A DNA stretch of 64,000 nt, from the NCBI GenBank assembly GCA_023412665.1, contig JAEZCA010000057.1, positions 47,325 through 111,324 of the forward strand. Direction: 5' to 3'. Position 1 is the stretch's first letter. Every line of letters begins with the position of its first letter. The DNA is from Bacillota bacterium. Its GTDB lineage: Bacteria > Bacillota > Clostridia > Acetivibrionales > DTU013. Below, in pieces: positions 43,439-50,709 of the stretch. The position numbers and the translations under genes are program-made. The notes under the pieces are model-generated. The model was not told the origin of the DNA. It searched no databases and worked only from the letters and a program-made list of their open reading frames with translations.

Positions 43439-43573
43439 TAAACCGGAGCAGTTATCCTGCATTAAATGTCACATTTCGTTTATTCGGAGGTTTGGTAAAA
43501 TAGATGGCTGCAAACTCCGTTGTTTGGTATAATAGAAAAAATAAAACTGATACGAATTTGCATGGAGGATATA

Positions 43574-43984
43574 ATGAAAATCGCAGTCATTGACGGTCAG
43601 GGAGGCGGAATGGGCCGTGCGATTGTTGAGAATCTGAGGGAGAGGTACGGCAAAGCGGTTGTTATAACAGCGCTTGGAACCAATACTCTGGCAACAGCTG
43701 CCATGCTAAAGGCCGGTGCTGATGAGGGTGCTACCGGTGAAAATGCGATCGTATACAATTCATCCAAGGTCGATCTCATAATTGGCGCAATAGGTATAGT
43801 TGCAGCCAATTCAATGCTGGGTGAGCTGACACCTGCCATGGCAGCGGCTGTAGCCGGAAGCGCTGCAAGAAAAGTGCTCATTCCTGTAAATAAGTGCAAT
43901 ATCCAGGTTGCAGGCGTGCCTGACCTGACACTGCAGCAGTACATTGACGAAGCTATCAAAATGATCGGGGTGAAAGAGAACTAA
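43574..43984 (+). CDS. DUF3842 family protein
   Basis: A 136-residue protein matching DUF3842, a Clostridial family of unknown function. It begins with a Rossmann-like MKIAVIDGQGGGMGRAIVENL (glycine-rich nucleotide loop), followed by ALGTNTLATAAMLKAGADEGATGENAI and IPVNKCNIQVAGVPDL. It may bind a nucleotide cofactor. ATG 43574 has GGAGG upstream. An extended -10 (TGGTATAAT, 43525-43533) about 40 bases upstream is a likely promoter. Confidence 0.8.
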   Translation: MKIAVIDGQGGGMGRAIVENLRERYGKAVVITALGTNTLATAAMLKAGADEGATGENAIVYNSSKVDLIIGAIGIVAANSMLGELTPAMAAAVAGSAARKVLIPVNKCNIQVAGVPDLTLQQYIDEAIKMIGVKEN

Positions 43985-44030
43985 CTCGCGCTTTGCTGAG
44001 ATTTTCCAGTTTGGGCTGCTGAACTGTTCA

Positions 44031-44101
44031 TGGTTGCTCAAAAATGTTAGTTTTGGCCACCGACTTGCCCGTGGTTGCTCAAAAATTTAAGTTTTGACCA
44101 A
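44031..44101 (+). repeat. Two direct repeats of ~30 bp
   Basis: TGGTTGCTCAAAAAT begins each copy (44031-44060 and 44072-44101), with four differences over 30 bases and an 11-base spacer. They lie in the gap between the DUF3842 and dehydrogenase genes, which contains no other gene over its 330 bases. Confidence 0.65.
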
Positions 44102-44227
44102 ATAAGCGATATAATTCAATAATATGATATATTATGGAAACAACCCGTGAAATAAATCAATAGATACCACATTTAAACTCATTATCATGCCCATTACTCA
44201 TATATTTGAGCAATGCTATAAATTAAG

Positions 44228-44273
44228 AAATCCGCCCGAAGGATCGATGTTATGATCCCTTGGACGGATTTTT
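44228..44273 (+). terminator. Terminator between DUF3842 and the dehydrogenase gene
   Basis: An imperfect stem (AAATCCG...AAGGATC with GATCCCTT...CGGATTT) around a short loop is followed by five T on the plus strand. On the minus strand it is also flanked by a T-rich tract, so it may serve the convergent dehydrogenase gene as well. Confidence 0.7.
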
Positions 44274-44314
44274 CATGTCACATCTGTACAACTACTACTA
44301 TTGGCTGCAACGGC

Positions 44315-45274
44315 TCAGCTGTTGACAACATTGACCGGCATTCCGGCCAGATAGGCCTGCAGGTTACTGACTGCTATGTCCATCAGCCGTTTGCGGCTTT
44401 CTTTAGATGCCCATGCAATGTGGGGCGTAATAATGCAGTTGGGTGCAGTCATCAGAGGGTTATCTTCAGCAATAGGTTCTGATGACACTACATCCATAGC
44501 TGCATAAGCTATTTTGCCGTCAATAAGAGCTTTTTTCAGATCTTCCTCCACTATGATGGGACCTCTTGAAGTGTTTATAATTATCACTCCATCTTTCATC
44601 CTTGAAATGGTATCCTTGTTGATAAGCCCCTTTGTAGAAGGCGACAGCGGACAATGCAGTGAAATAATATCTGATTGTGCAAGAAGTGTTTCCAAATCGA
44701 CATAATGCATTTTTTCATTTTCAAGAGCTTTATTTGGATGTCTATTATATGCCAGGACATTCATACCGAAGCATTGAGCTATGTTGCCGGCACTCTGGCC
44801 GATCCTGCCGTATCCTATACAGCCGAAGGTCTTGCCTGCCAGCTCGATCTGAGGATAATCCCAGAAGCAGAAATCAACGCTCTTTGACCATTTTCCAGAT
44901 TTGACAGCATCGTTATGTTTGCCTACATGATGACATATCTCAAGCAATAAGGCAAAGGTAAACTGGGCAACAGCTGCCGTACTGTAAGCAGGTATGTTTG
45001 TGACCGTAATTCCTCTTTCCTTTGCAGCGTCTGTGTCAACTACATTATAGCCGGTAGCCAGTACGCCTATGTATTTGATTGAGGGGCATGCATCAAACAC
45101 TTCCGGGCCGAGGGGAGTTTTATTTGTTAGTACTATCTCTGCATTTCCTATCCTTGTAATAATCTCATCATGCTTTGTCCGGTCATAGACAGTGAGCTCT
45201 CCGATAGCTTCAAAGCCTCCCCAGCTAAGGTCGCCCGGGTTTTCTGTATATCCGTCTAATATTACTGTTTTCAT
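44315..45274 (-). CDS. D-2-hydroxyacid dehydrogenase (glycerate dehydrogenase-like)
   Basis: A 319-residue NAD-dependent dehydrogenase. The Rossmann motif is GCIGYGRIGQSAGNIA near residue 150. The catalytic Arg lies in NTSRGPIIVEEDL near 238, the Glu in VSSEPIAEDNPL near 265 and the His in NCIITPHIAWAS near 283. It most resembles glycerate/hydroxypyruvate reductases (HprA), but the substrate cannot be fixed. GGAGG lies just before the ATG on the minus strand. It is a single gene bounded by terminators. Confidence 0.92.
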   Translation of the reverse strand: MKTVILDGYTENPGDLSWGGFEAIGELTVYDRTKHDEIITRIGNAEIVLTNKTPLGPEVFDACPSIKYIGVLATGYNVVDTDAAKERGITVTNIPAYSTAAVAQFTFALLLEICHHVGKHNDAVKSGKWSKSVDFCFWDYPQIELAGKTFGCIGYGRIGQSAGNIAQCFGMNVLAYNRHPNKALENEKMHYVDLETLLAQSDIISLHCPLSPSTKGLINKDTISRMKDGVIIINTSRGPIIVEEDLKKALIDGKIAYAAMDVVSSEPIAEDNPLMTAPNCIITPHIAWASKESRKRLMDIAVSNLQAYLAGMPVNVVNS

Positions 45275-45470
45275 TCACTATTCCTCCGCTTTCGTGATAC
45301 CTATATAATACCTCATAGCTTCTTATTAATCCACAATCACTCACACACGGTTAAGCATGCGCTTTTATCAGCCGGTATGAGTTCAGGATTTTCATCCTTC
45401 CATGGCTGAATTTCGCAGTAAAGTACAAGTGGGTTATCCTGGTGAAAAGCATATGAGGAATAAGCTGCAA
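45275..45470. other. Gap between the dehydrogenase and sigK, no gene seen
   Basis: This stretch lies upstream of the dehydrogenase (minus) and ahead of a plus-strand terminator at 45471. No open frame or clear promoter was found. Because the terminator has the better T-tract on the plus strand, a small plus-strand RNA ending there is possible but not supported by other signals. Confidence 0.3.
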
Positions 45471-45502
45471 ACGAGGCACTTCGCTTGAAGTGCCTCGTTT
45501 TT
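45471..45502 (+). terminator. Strong hairpin terminator downstream of sigK
   Basis: An 11-bp perfect stem (ACGAGGCACTT, loop CGCTTG, AAGTGCCTCGT) ends in five T on the plus strand. sigK is transcribed toward it from the right, where the tail is only TTT, so it may work in both directions. Confidence 0.75.
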
Positions 45503-45576
45503 AAATCTTCGTATTGGTTTTGGTGTGGTTCAATAGTTTTCTATCGAACTGTGTCTCTACCCCTGTCCGTAATGAT

Positions 45577-46287
45577 CTATCTGCCGCTTTCCGGTTCAAG
45601 CTCCTTACTGAGCTTTTTTATTGCCTTTTTTTCTATGCGTGATACATATGATCTGGATATACCAAGCATACCTGCTATTTCCCGCTGGGTTTTGCTCGTT
45701 CCGTTAAGAAGGCCGTAACGCAGTTCCAGAACAGTTTTTTCACGTTTTTTTAACACTGACTTCATTTTATTGTATAGGCGCTTTACCTGGATTTTCAGTT
45801 CAACTTCGTCAATGACTGATTCCGTCTCATTTCCGATAACGTCGATCAGTGTGATTTCGTTGCCCTCACGGTCAATGCCAATGGGGTCATGGAGAGATAC
45901 TTCGCTCTGTATCTTTTTTGTGGATCTGATCTGCATCAATATTTCATTTTCAATGCAGCGCGCAGCATAGGTTGCCAGCCGGGTACCCTTTGACTGATCG
46001 AAGGTGGATATCGCTTTGATGAGGCCTATGGTACCTATAGATATAAGATCATCGCTGTCGCTGCTGAAAGTGCTGTATTTTTTCACTATATGAGCAACCA
46101 GTCGCAGATTCCTTTCAATAAGTGTATTTCTGGCATCTTCGCTGCCTTCTTTGTAAGCTTCGATGTACTTTTGCTCTTCTTCTGCTGTAAGCGGCTGTGG
46201 GAATGAGTTTGAGTTTGTTACATAACCCAGTTGAAAAACAATACTGCCAATAACCTCATTCAGAATGGTGAATAAGAAGTGCAGCAA
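45577..46287 (-). CDS. sigK: Sporulation sigma factor K (pro-sigma-K)
   Basis: A 236-residue late mother-cell sigma factor. The N-terminus MLHFLFTILNEVIGSIVFQLG is a hydrophobic pro-sequence, followed by YVTNSNSFPQPL, which matches the cleavage region of Bacillus pro-sigma-K. Region 2 is RNLRLVAHIVKKY...DLISIGTIGLIKAISTF, and region 4 ends in a helix-turn-helix TQREIAGMLGISRSYVSRIEKKA. The gene is whole, with no skin-like insertion. The TTG at 46287 is preferred because GGGAGG lies about 8 bases upstream; the GTG at 46296 overlaps that site. Confidence 0.93.
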   Translation of the reverse strand: MLHFLFTILNEVIGSIVFQLGYVTNSNSFPQPLTAEEEQKYIEAYKEGSEDARNTLIERNLRLVAHIVKKYSTFSSDSDDLISIGTIGLIKAISTFDQSKGTRLATYAARCIENEILMQIRSTKKIQSEVSLHDPIGIDREGNEITLIDVIGNETESVIDEVELKIQVKRLYNKMKSVLKKREKTVLELRYGLLNGTSKTQREIAGMLGISRSYVSRIEKKAIKKLSKELEPESGR

Positions 46288-46322
46288 ACAAGGCACCTCC
46301 CGTAAAAATTAGTCACCGTATA

Positions 46323-46350
46323 AGTATATGAGAATATACTCCGTATGTTG
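46323..46350 (-). promoter_or_regulatory. Possible sigma-E promoter of sigK
   Basis: On the minus strand CATATACT (46323-46330) resembles the sigma-E -10 (CATACAnT), with an ATA-containing -35-like element about 13 bases upstream. It lies about 35 bases before the start of sigK, as expected for sigma-E control. Confidence 0.4.
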
Positions 46351-46453
46351 CCTGTACAAAGTAAAAATATTTTTCTGGCTGACAAACCGGCTGCCGCATA
46401 GTGTATAAGGAATCTCGTATCACATTATTCTGACAAACGGAGATGGAATAGCT

Positions 46454-46711
46454 ATGTATAACTTTGGGAAAGTGGGATTTGACCCCGGCCATCATGCGGG
46501 AGCAAATGTGGGACCTGGAACATACAGAGAAGGGGATGTGATGCTTCAGCTTGGCCTTATGCTGTGTAAAGCGTACGGCATTTTCCTTACAAGGACAGAT
46601 GGCAGCAATATAACGCTTTCAGAACGTTCGAGACTTGCTGCGAATGCCGGTATAAATACGCTTATTAGCCTACATACCAATGCCCCCAGGCAGCAGCGGG
46701 CCCTCATTTGA
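46454..46711 (+). pseudogene. N-acetylmuramoyl-L-alanine amidase, 3' truncated
   Basis: About 78 codons of an amidase_3 (CwlD-like) enzyme that cuts the amide between muramic acid and peptide. Present are GFDPGHHAG with the first zinc His (near residue 12), the Glu of YREGDVMLQLG and the second His of LISLHTNAP near residue 75. After NAP the frame continues only RQQRALI before a stop; the rest of the domain, with the catalytic Glu, is missing. The break coincides with the start of a repeat also found beside the truncated rpoN. A GGAGATGG site precedes the ATG. Confidence 0.75.
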
Positions 46712-46775
46712 ACAAGTGATCCGGTCTGGAGCTGTTCACACAGCAGTCAGAATGTCAATCGGCCATCCTCCTGTC
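46698..46775 (+). repeat. Second copy of the rpoN-side repeat (right part only)
   Basis: Starting GCCCTCATTTGAACAAGTGA, this ~78-base segment aligns with 7491-7568 with roughly three quarters identical by eye, including AGCTGTTC, CAGTC, GAATGTC and CCTGT. Only the right part of the larger structure is present here. It directly follows the truncated amidase. Confidence 0.65.
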
Positions 46776-46796
46776 CTTATCCCATTTCGTCTGAAG

Positions 46797-46817
46797 ACCC
46801 GCTAAATAGCGGGTTTT
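46797..46817 (+). terminator. Small hairpin terminator
   Basis: ACCCGCT, loop AAAT, AGCGGGT, then TTTT. It lies beyond the repeat that ends the amidase fragment. Confidence 0.55.
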
Positions 46818-46931
46818 AACGTTGTCGAAGATGATTTTTAGTCCGTTCGCGGGCTTTTTTCCGCATGGCATTTTGCACTTCTTCAACTTACTTTTATAAT
46901 ACCAGGAACAGAATTGAATGGTGAAAGCAGA

Positions 46932-47083
46932 GGGCACTACTCACTTTTTCAACTTTTGAACAGTATTTATGAGAAAAACTCTCATCTTTATTGCCCATTG
47001 TCCATGAAATTGGTACATGGGGCTATAAAACACGCTTTCCAGAACATTGTTTTGTTCAAAAGCTGCAAAAACGAGTAGTCCCC
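46932..47083. mobile_element. Small element with ~35-bp imperfect inverted ends
   Basis: The left end (46932-46966) and the reverse complement of the right end (47049-47083) agree at most positions: both begin GGG then ACTACTC and later share CTTTTGAACA. The ~152-base element has no coding frame. It looks like a MITE or the two ends of a deleted insertion sequence. The family is not recognised. Confidence 0.6.
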
Positions 47084-47202
47084 TATGGGTTTTCTGTATT
47101 ATTAAATACCTTTCAGAAAATACTTTTCGGACAGTCTGATCTGGACTCTGGTTCTATTGCTCAAAACTCACTTCACGGAATTAATTTTCTCAATTTAAAT
47201 GA
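47084..47202. other. Gap before the rpsB promoter, no gene seen
   Basis: AT-rich sequence. A 71-codon frame from 46991 to 47206 runs through the small mobile element and this stretch, but it has no ribosome site and no protein-like composition, so it is not called. Confidence 0.4.
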
Positions 47203-47231
47203 TTGATAATTATTTTACTGTGTGTTATACT
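47203..47231 (+). promoter_or_regulatory. Sigma-A promoter of rpsB-tsf
   Basis: TTGATA (47203-47208), 17 bases, TATACT (47226-47231). Transcription from it would give a leader of roughly 95 bases before rpsB. Confidence 0.75.
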
Positions 47232-47238
47232 ATCTAAC

Positions 47239-47335
47239 GATAAAATACGCACACGGTTCGACGCGCGGATAAGTGCCGATAGGTCTTCCGTCCGGATGAC
47301 GGCCGTGGTGGTATAAACTTAAGGAGGATATATCT
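47239..47335 (+). promoter_or_regulatory. GC-rich leader of rpsB, possible S2 autoregulatory RNA
   Basis: This leader is much richer in G and C than the DNA before it and can form a hairpin around CCGTC...GACGG (about 47288-47305). S2 operons in other bacteria are often autoregulated through such leaders. The fold and any S2 binding are inference; no known family was matched. Confidence 0.35.
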
Positions 47336-48103
47336 ATGTCAGTTATTTCAATGAAACAGCTGCTGGAAGCAGGCGTCCATTTCGGACACCAGACCAGGAG
47401 ATGGAACCCCAAAATGGCCGAGTACATCTTTACGGAGAGAAACGGCATCTACATCATCGACCTGCAGAAAACAGTAAAAAAAGTTGAAGAAGCTTATTTC
47501 TTTGTAAGAGAAGTCGCAATGAACGGCGGCGATGTCCTTTTTGTGGGCACAAAGAAGCAGGCTCAGGACTCCATCAAGGAAGAGGCTGAAAGAAGCGGCC
47601 AGTATTTTGTAAACGCAAGATGGCTCGGCGGCATGCTTACCAACTTCAAGACCATCCAGAAGAGGATCAACAGACTCAACCAGCTCGAGAACATGGAGCA
47701 GAACGGTATGTTTGAAGTGCTCCCGAAGAAGGAAGTCATCAAGCTCAAGGGCGAGATGGAAAAGCTCGAGAAATATCTCGGCGGCATCAAGAACATGAAG
47801 AAGGTACCGGGCGCGCTGTTCATCGTTGACCCCAGGAAAGAAAGAAATGCCATACTCGAAGCAAGGAAGCTTGGTATACCTGTAGTGGCAATCGTTGATA
47901 CCAACTGTGATCCTGACGAGGTTGATTATGTGATTCCCGGCAATGACGATGCTATCAGGGCTGTCAAGCTCATTGCAGCTAAAGTGGCGGACGCTATCAT
48001 TGAAGGACGTCAGGGAGAATCAATGTCTACAGAAAACGCTGATGCCGAGGAAAAAATCAACGAAACCGAAGATCTTTCCATGGCTGAGGCAGCACAGGAA
48101 TAA
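47336..48103 (+). CDS. rpsB: 30S ribosomal protein S2
   Basis: A 255-residue ribosomal protein of the small subunit. The typical start MSVISMKQLLEAGVHFGHQT is present, followed by RRWNPKMAEYIFTERNGIYIIDLQKT. The conserved NARWLGGMLTNFKTI and VVAIVDTNCDPDEVDYVIPGND segments are also there. A C-terminal acidic tail of about 25 residues extends beyond the core. AAGGAGG lies 9 bases before the ATG. Confidence 0.99.
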   Translation: MSVISMKQLLEAGVHFGHQTRRWNPKMAEYIFTERNGIYIIDLQKTVKKVEEAYFFVREVAMNGGDVLFVGTKKQAQDSIKEEAERSGQYFVNARWLGGMLTNFKTIQKRINRLNQLENMEQNGMFEVLPKKEVIKLKGEMEKLEKYLGGIKNMKKVPGALFIVDPRKERNAILEARKLGIPVVAIVDTNCDPDEVDYVIPGNDDAIRAVKLIAAKVADAIIEGRQGESMSTENADAEEKINETEDLSMAEAAQE

Positions 48104-48223
48104 TATGTCCGGCAGTCAGACGGCAAGCCTGGCAACCCAGGAAGAAGCCTGGCTTAAAAATATCTAATAATATCCCCGGTTCCGGAAACGGAGCCGGGTG
48201 ATAATATAGAATCAGTCGAAAAC

Positions 48224-48337
48224 AACGAGGTGAAGCCTCGTTGGAACACCGTGGGATAAGAAAATTTTCTGCTTAGCGTAATTAGCGAAGTAAATTATCG
48301 CCAAACGAAGAATTTTCTTTGAATCGAGGTGTTATAA
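48224..48337. repeat. Palindromic element, copy 4 (between rpsB and tsf)
   Basis: It starts with a small hairpin (AACGAGG 48224-48230, CCTCGTT 48236-48242). Larger, more diverged arms follow (AACACC...AGAAAATT against AATTTTCT...GGTGTT), ending in TATAAT at 48332-48337. The centre (GTAAATTATCGCC) is that of copy 2 in reverse orientation. The element lies about 50 bases before tsf. A separate hairpin (CCCGGTTCCG with CGGAGCCGGG, 48174-48197) precedes it. Confidence 0.7.
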
Positions 48338-48388
48338 TGGCAGATTATATAGCTAATAATATGATTATTATTGTTTGGAGGAATATGG

Positions 48389-49036
48389 ATGATTACAGCT
48401 GAAATGGTAAAACAACTCCGCGAGAGAACCGGTGCAGGCATGATGGATTGCAAAAAGGCTCTGACTGAAGCGGATGGCAATATGGAAAAGGCTATAGAGC
48501 TCCTGAGAGAAAAGGGACTTGCCGCAGCAGCAAAAAAGGCCGGCAGGATCGCAGCTGAAGGACTTGTTGAATCTTACATACACGGTAACGGCAGAATAGG
48601 TGTGTTGGTTGAAGTAAATATCGAGACTGACTTTGCCGCAGCAAATGAAGAATTCAAGCTGCTGGTCAAGGATATTGCGATGCAGATAGCAGCCGCAAAG
48701 CCGGAGTATGTCAGGAAAGAAGAAGTACCGGCAGATGTTCTCGAAAAAGAAATGAACATCCTCAGAGCACAGGCAAAAAATGAAGGCAAGCCTGAGAAAA
48801 TAATCGAGAAGATGGTCGAGGGAAGGATCGAAAAATTCTATAAGGAGATATGCCTCCTCGAACAGCCCTGGATCAAGGATCCCGATAAGACGATCAAGCA
48901 GCTGGTTACTGAGAAGATCGCAGCGATAGGCGAAAACATAAGCGTCAGAAGATTTGCCCGCTTTGAAAGAGGCGAAGGACTGGAAAAGAAAGAAGAGAAT
49001 TTCGCTGAAGAAGTGGCAAAGCAAATCGGTGGTTAA
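48389..49036 (+). CDS. tsf: Elongation factor Ts
   Basis: A 215-residue guanine-nucleotide exchange factor for EF-Tu. The N-terminal UBA-like domain has the signature LRERTGAGMMDCKKAL (residues 10-25) followed by GNMEKAIELLREKG, and the core continues with HGNGRIGVLVEVN and TDFAAANEEF. Length matches the shorter Bacillota form. ATG 48389 has GGAGG 7 bases upstream. A palindromic element lies in the upstream gap, and a terminator follows. Confidence 0.98.
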   Translation: MITAEMVKQLRERTGAGMMDCKKALTEADGNMEKAIELLREKGLAAAAKKAGRIAAEGLVESYIHGNGRIGVLVEVNIETDFAAANEEFKLLVKDIAMQIAAAKPEYVRKEEVPADVLEKEMNILRAQAKNEGKPEKIIEKMVEGRIEKFYKEICLLEQPWIKDPDKTIKQLVTEKIAAIGENISVRRFARFERGEGLEKKEENFAEEVAKQIGG

Positions 49037-49043
49037 AATAATG

Positions 49044-49072
49044 AGGGAGCATATAAAATATGTTCCCTTTTT
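49044..49072 (+). terminator. Terminator after tsf
   Basis: An 11-bp stem with one G-T pair (AGGGAGCATAT, AAA loop, ATATGTTCCCT) followed by five T. Confidence 0.8.
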
Positions 49073-49138
49073 AATGCAGCGGCAGGAATTTTAATGTTTA
49101 TGTAGAACAAATAATATGAAGCGGGGGTAGCAAGCCAT

Positions 49139-49843
49139 ATGACGCCAAAATATAAAAGAATACTGCTGAAGCTCAGCGGAGAAGCACTGGCAGGAAATCT
49201 GAAAACCGGCATAGACGCAGGAATACTCGGCGCTGTTTCGGATAAGATACAGCAAGCGTATAAAATGGGCGTTGAGATTTCCATCGTTGTCGGAGGGGGC
49301 AATTTCTGGAGGGGCAGGAGCGGCGTCGGTATGGACAGGACCACAGCCGATCATATGGGAATGCTGGCCACAGTCATTAATTCCCTTGCGCTGCAGGACG
49401 CTCTGGAATCCAGGGGCATACCGACAAGAGTACAGTCCGCCATCGAGATGAGGCAGATCGCTGAGCCGTACATCAGAAGAAAGGCAGTCAGACATCTGGA
49501 GAAAAAGAGGATAGTAATATTCGCATGCGGTACCGGTAATCCTTATTTTTCAACAGACACCACTGCAGCTCTCAGAGCGGCTGAGATAGATGCGGATGTT
49601 ATACTTAAGGCAACCATGGTGGATGGTGTCTATGACACCGACCCGAAGAAGAATCCTGATGCGGTGCGCTTCGACAATCTGTCATTTTCAGACGCACTGG
49701 CAAAAAGGCTGGGAGTGATGGATTCCACTGCGATATCGCTTTGTATGGACAACAAGATACCGTTGATCGTTTTTGACCTGAGTGATCCTGAAAACATCCT
49801 GAGAGTATTGAAAGGCGAAAATATCGGAACTATTTTGACCTGA
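49139..49843 (+). CDS. pyrH: UMP kinase
   Basis: A 234-residue hexameric kinase of the amino-acid-kinase fold that phosphorylates UMP for pyrimidine nucleotide supply. Diagnostic stretches are RILLKLSGEALAG near the start, VVGGGNFWRG near residue 55, DHMGMLATVINSLALQDALE and GTGNPYFSTDTTAALRAAEI, then the KATMVDGVYDTDPK loop. GGGGG lies upstream of the ATG. It opens the next stretch of the superoperon after the tsf terminator, although no clear promoter was found in the 66-base gap. Confidence 0.98.
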   Translation: MTPKYKRILLKLSGEALAGNLKTGIDAGILGAVSDKIQQAYKMGVEISIVVGGGNFWRGRSGVGMDRTTADHMGMLATVINSLALQDALESRGIPTRVQSAIEMRQIAEPYIRRKAVRHLEKKRIVIFACGTGNPYFSTDTTAALRAAEIDADVILKATMVDGVYDTDPKKNPDAVRFDNLSFSDALAKRLGVMDSTAISLCMDNKIPLIVFDLSDPENILRVLKGENIGTILT

Positions 49844-49868
49844 TGCAAAAACAAAAGGAGGGTTTAAT

Positions 49869-50426
49869 ATGGAAAAGGCTGCTTACAAAGAATATGAGGA
49901 AAAAATGACCAAAGCTCTAAACGTTCTGAAGGAAGAATTAGGAGGTTTGAGGGCTGGAAGAGCCAATCCGGCTATTCTGGACAAGTTGACAGTTGACTAT
50001 TATGGAACTCCGACGCCGATAAACCAGCTCGGAAGCATCTCTGTGCCTGAAGCCAGGGTAATAGTCATCCAGCCTTGGGAAGCCAAGATACTAAAGGACA
50101 TAGAAAAAGCCATTCAGAAATCCGATATCGGCATAAACCCGAATAATGACGGTAAGGTGATCAGGCTCATATTCCCCGTGCTTACCGAGGAAAGAAGAAA
50201 AGAACTTACAAAGACCGCCAAAAAGCAAGGCGAGGAGTCCAAGGTGGCTATCCGTTCCATCAGGAGAGATGCCATTGAACGCTTCAAGGTACAAAAAAAG
50301 AACAGCGAGATCACCGAGGATGACCTGAAGGACGCTGAAAATGATATGCAGAAGCTGACAGACAAGTACATAGCTGATATTGACAAGATAGTCGAGCATA
50401 AGGAAAAGGAGATAATGGAGGTCTAG
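49869..50426 (+). CDS. frr: Ribosome recycling factor
   Basis: A 185-residue factor that splits post-termination ribosomes together with EF-G. The sequence shows LGGLRAGRANPAILDKL, VDYYGTPTPINQLGSI and the late stretch IRSIRRDAIERFKVQKK, all standard for the family. AGGAGG lies 8 bases before the ATG. The stop codon is next to or overlaps the start of a small downstream gene. Confidence 0.98.
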   Translation: MEKAAYKEYEEKMTKALNVLKEELGGLRAGRANPAILDKLTVDYYGTPTPINQLGSISVPEARVIVIQPWEAKILKDIEKAIQKSDIGINPNNDGKVIRLIFPVLTEERRKELTKTAKKQGEESKVAIRSIRRDAIERFKVQKKNSEITEDDLKDAENDMQKLTDKYIADIDKIVEHKEKEIMEV

Positions 50427-50431
50427 TGCAG

Positions 50432-50629
50432 ATGGTTGATGTCTCCGGCCAAAGGCTGGAGGATGCTGTAAAAATATTGAATTCCCAGGGCTTTGAGAGG
50501 ATAACGGTCAGGCTGACTGCTTCTCCCAGGTTGAGAGACAAAGGTTATAACGCTGACTCCAGGGTTGTTAGGCAGGTATTGTCTGAACAAAGCACAGTTG
50601 AGTTATTGGTATGTAATTTGAATAGCTGA
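50432..50629 (+). CDS. Small PASTA-like protein
   Basis: A 65-residue protein (67 if the GTG at 50426 is used) that resembles a single PASTA repeat: VDVSGQRLEDAVKILNSQGF, then a strand pair ending STVELLVCNL. PASTA repeats usually occur in serial copies on membrane proteins, but here there is one, with no signal peptide. A GGAGG site lies 10 bases before the ATG. It sits between frr and uppS and is followed by a terminator. Function unknown. Confidence 0.6.
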   Translation: MVDVSGQRLEDAVKILNSQGFERITVRLTASPRLRDKGYNADSRVVRQVLSEQSTVELLVCNLNS

Positions 50630-50633
50630 CTAG

Positions 50634-50667
50634 CAAGGCTGTAAATACAGCCTTGTTTGTTATTTTT
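50634..50667 (+). terminator. Terminator between the PASTA-like gene and uppS
   Basis: A 10-bp perfect stem (CAAGGCTGTA, AA loop, TACAGCCTTG) followed by TTTGTTATTTTT. Confidence 0.85.
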
Positions 50668-50709
50668 ATGTTTTTTTGCAGAGTAACCGTGAATGCCGGG
50701 AGGTATCAG

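Noticed and set aside
45577..46287. Split sigK with a skin-like element
   Set aside because: The sigma-K frame is continuous through regions 2 and 4, so no interruption exists.
46991..47206. 71-codon plus-strand frame
   Set aside because: It begins inside the small element with inverted ends, crosses its right end and reaches the rpsB promoter; no ribosome site or known motif.
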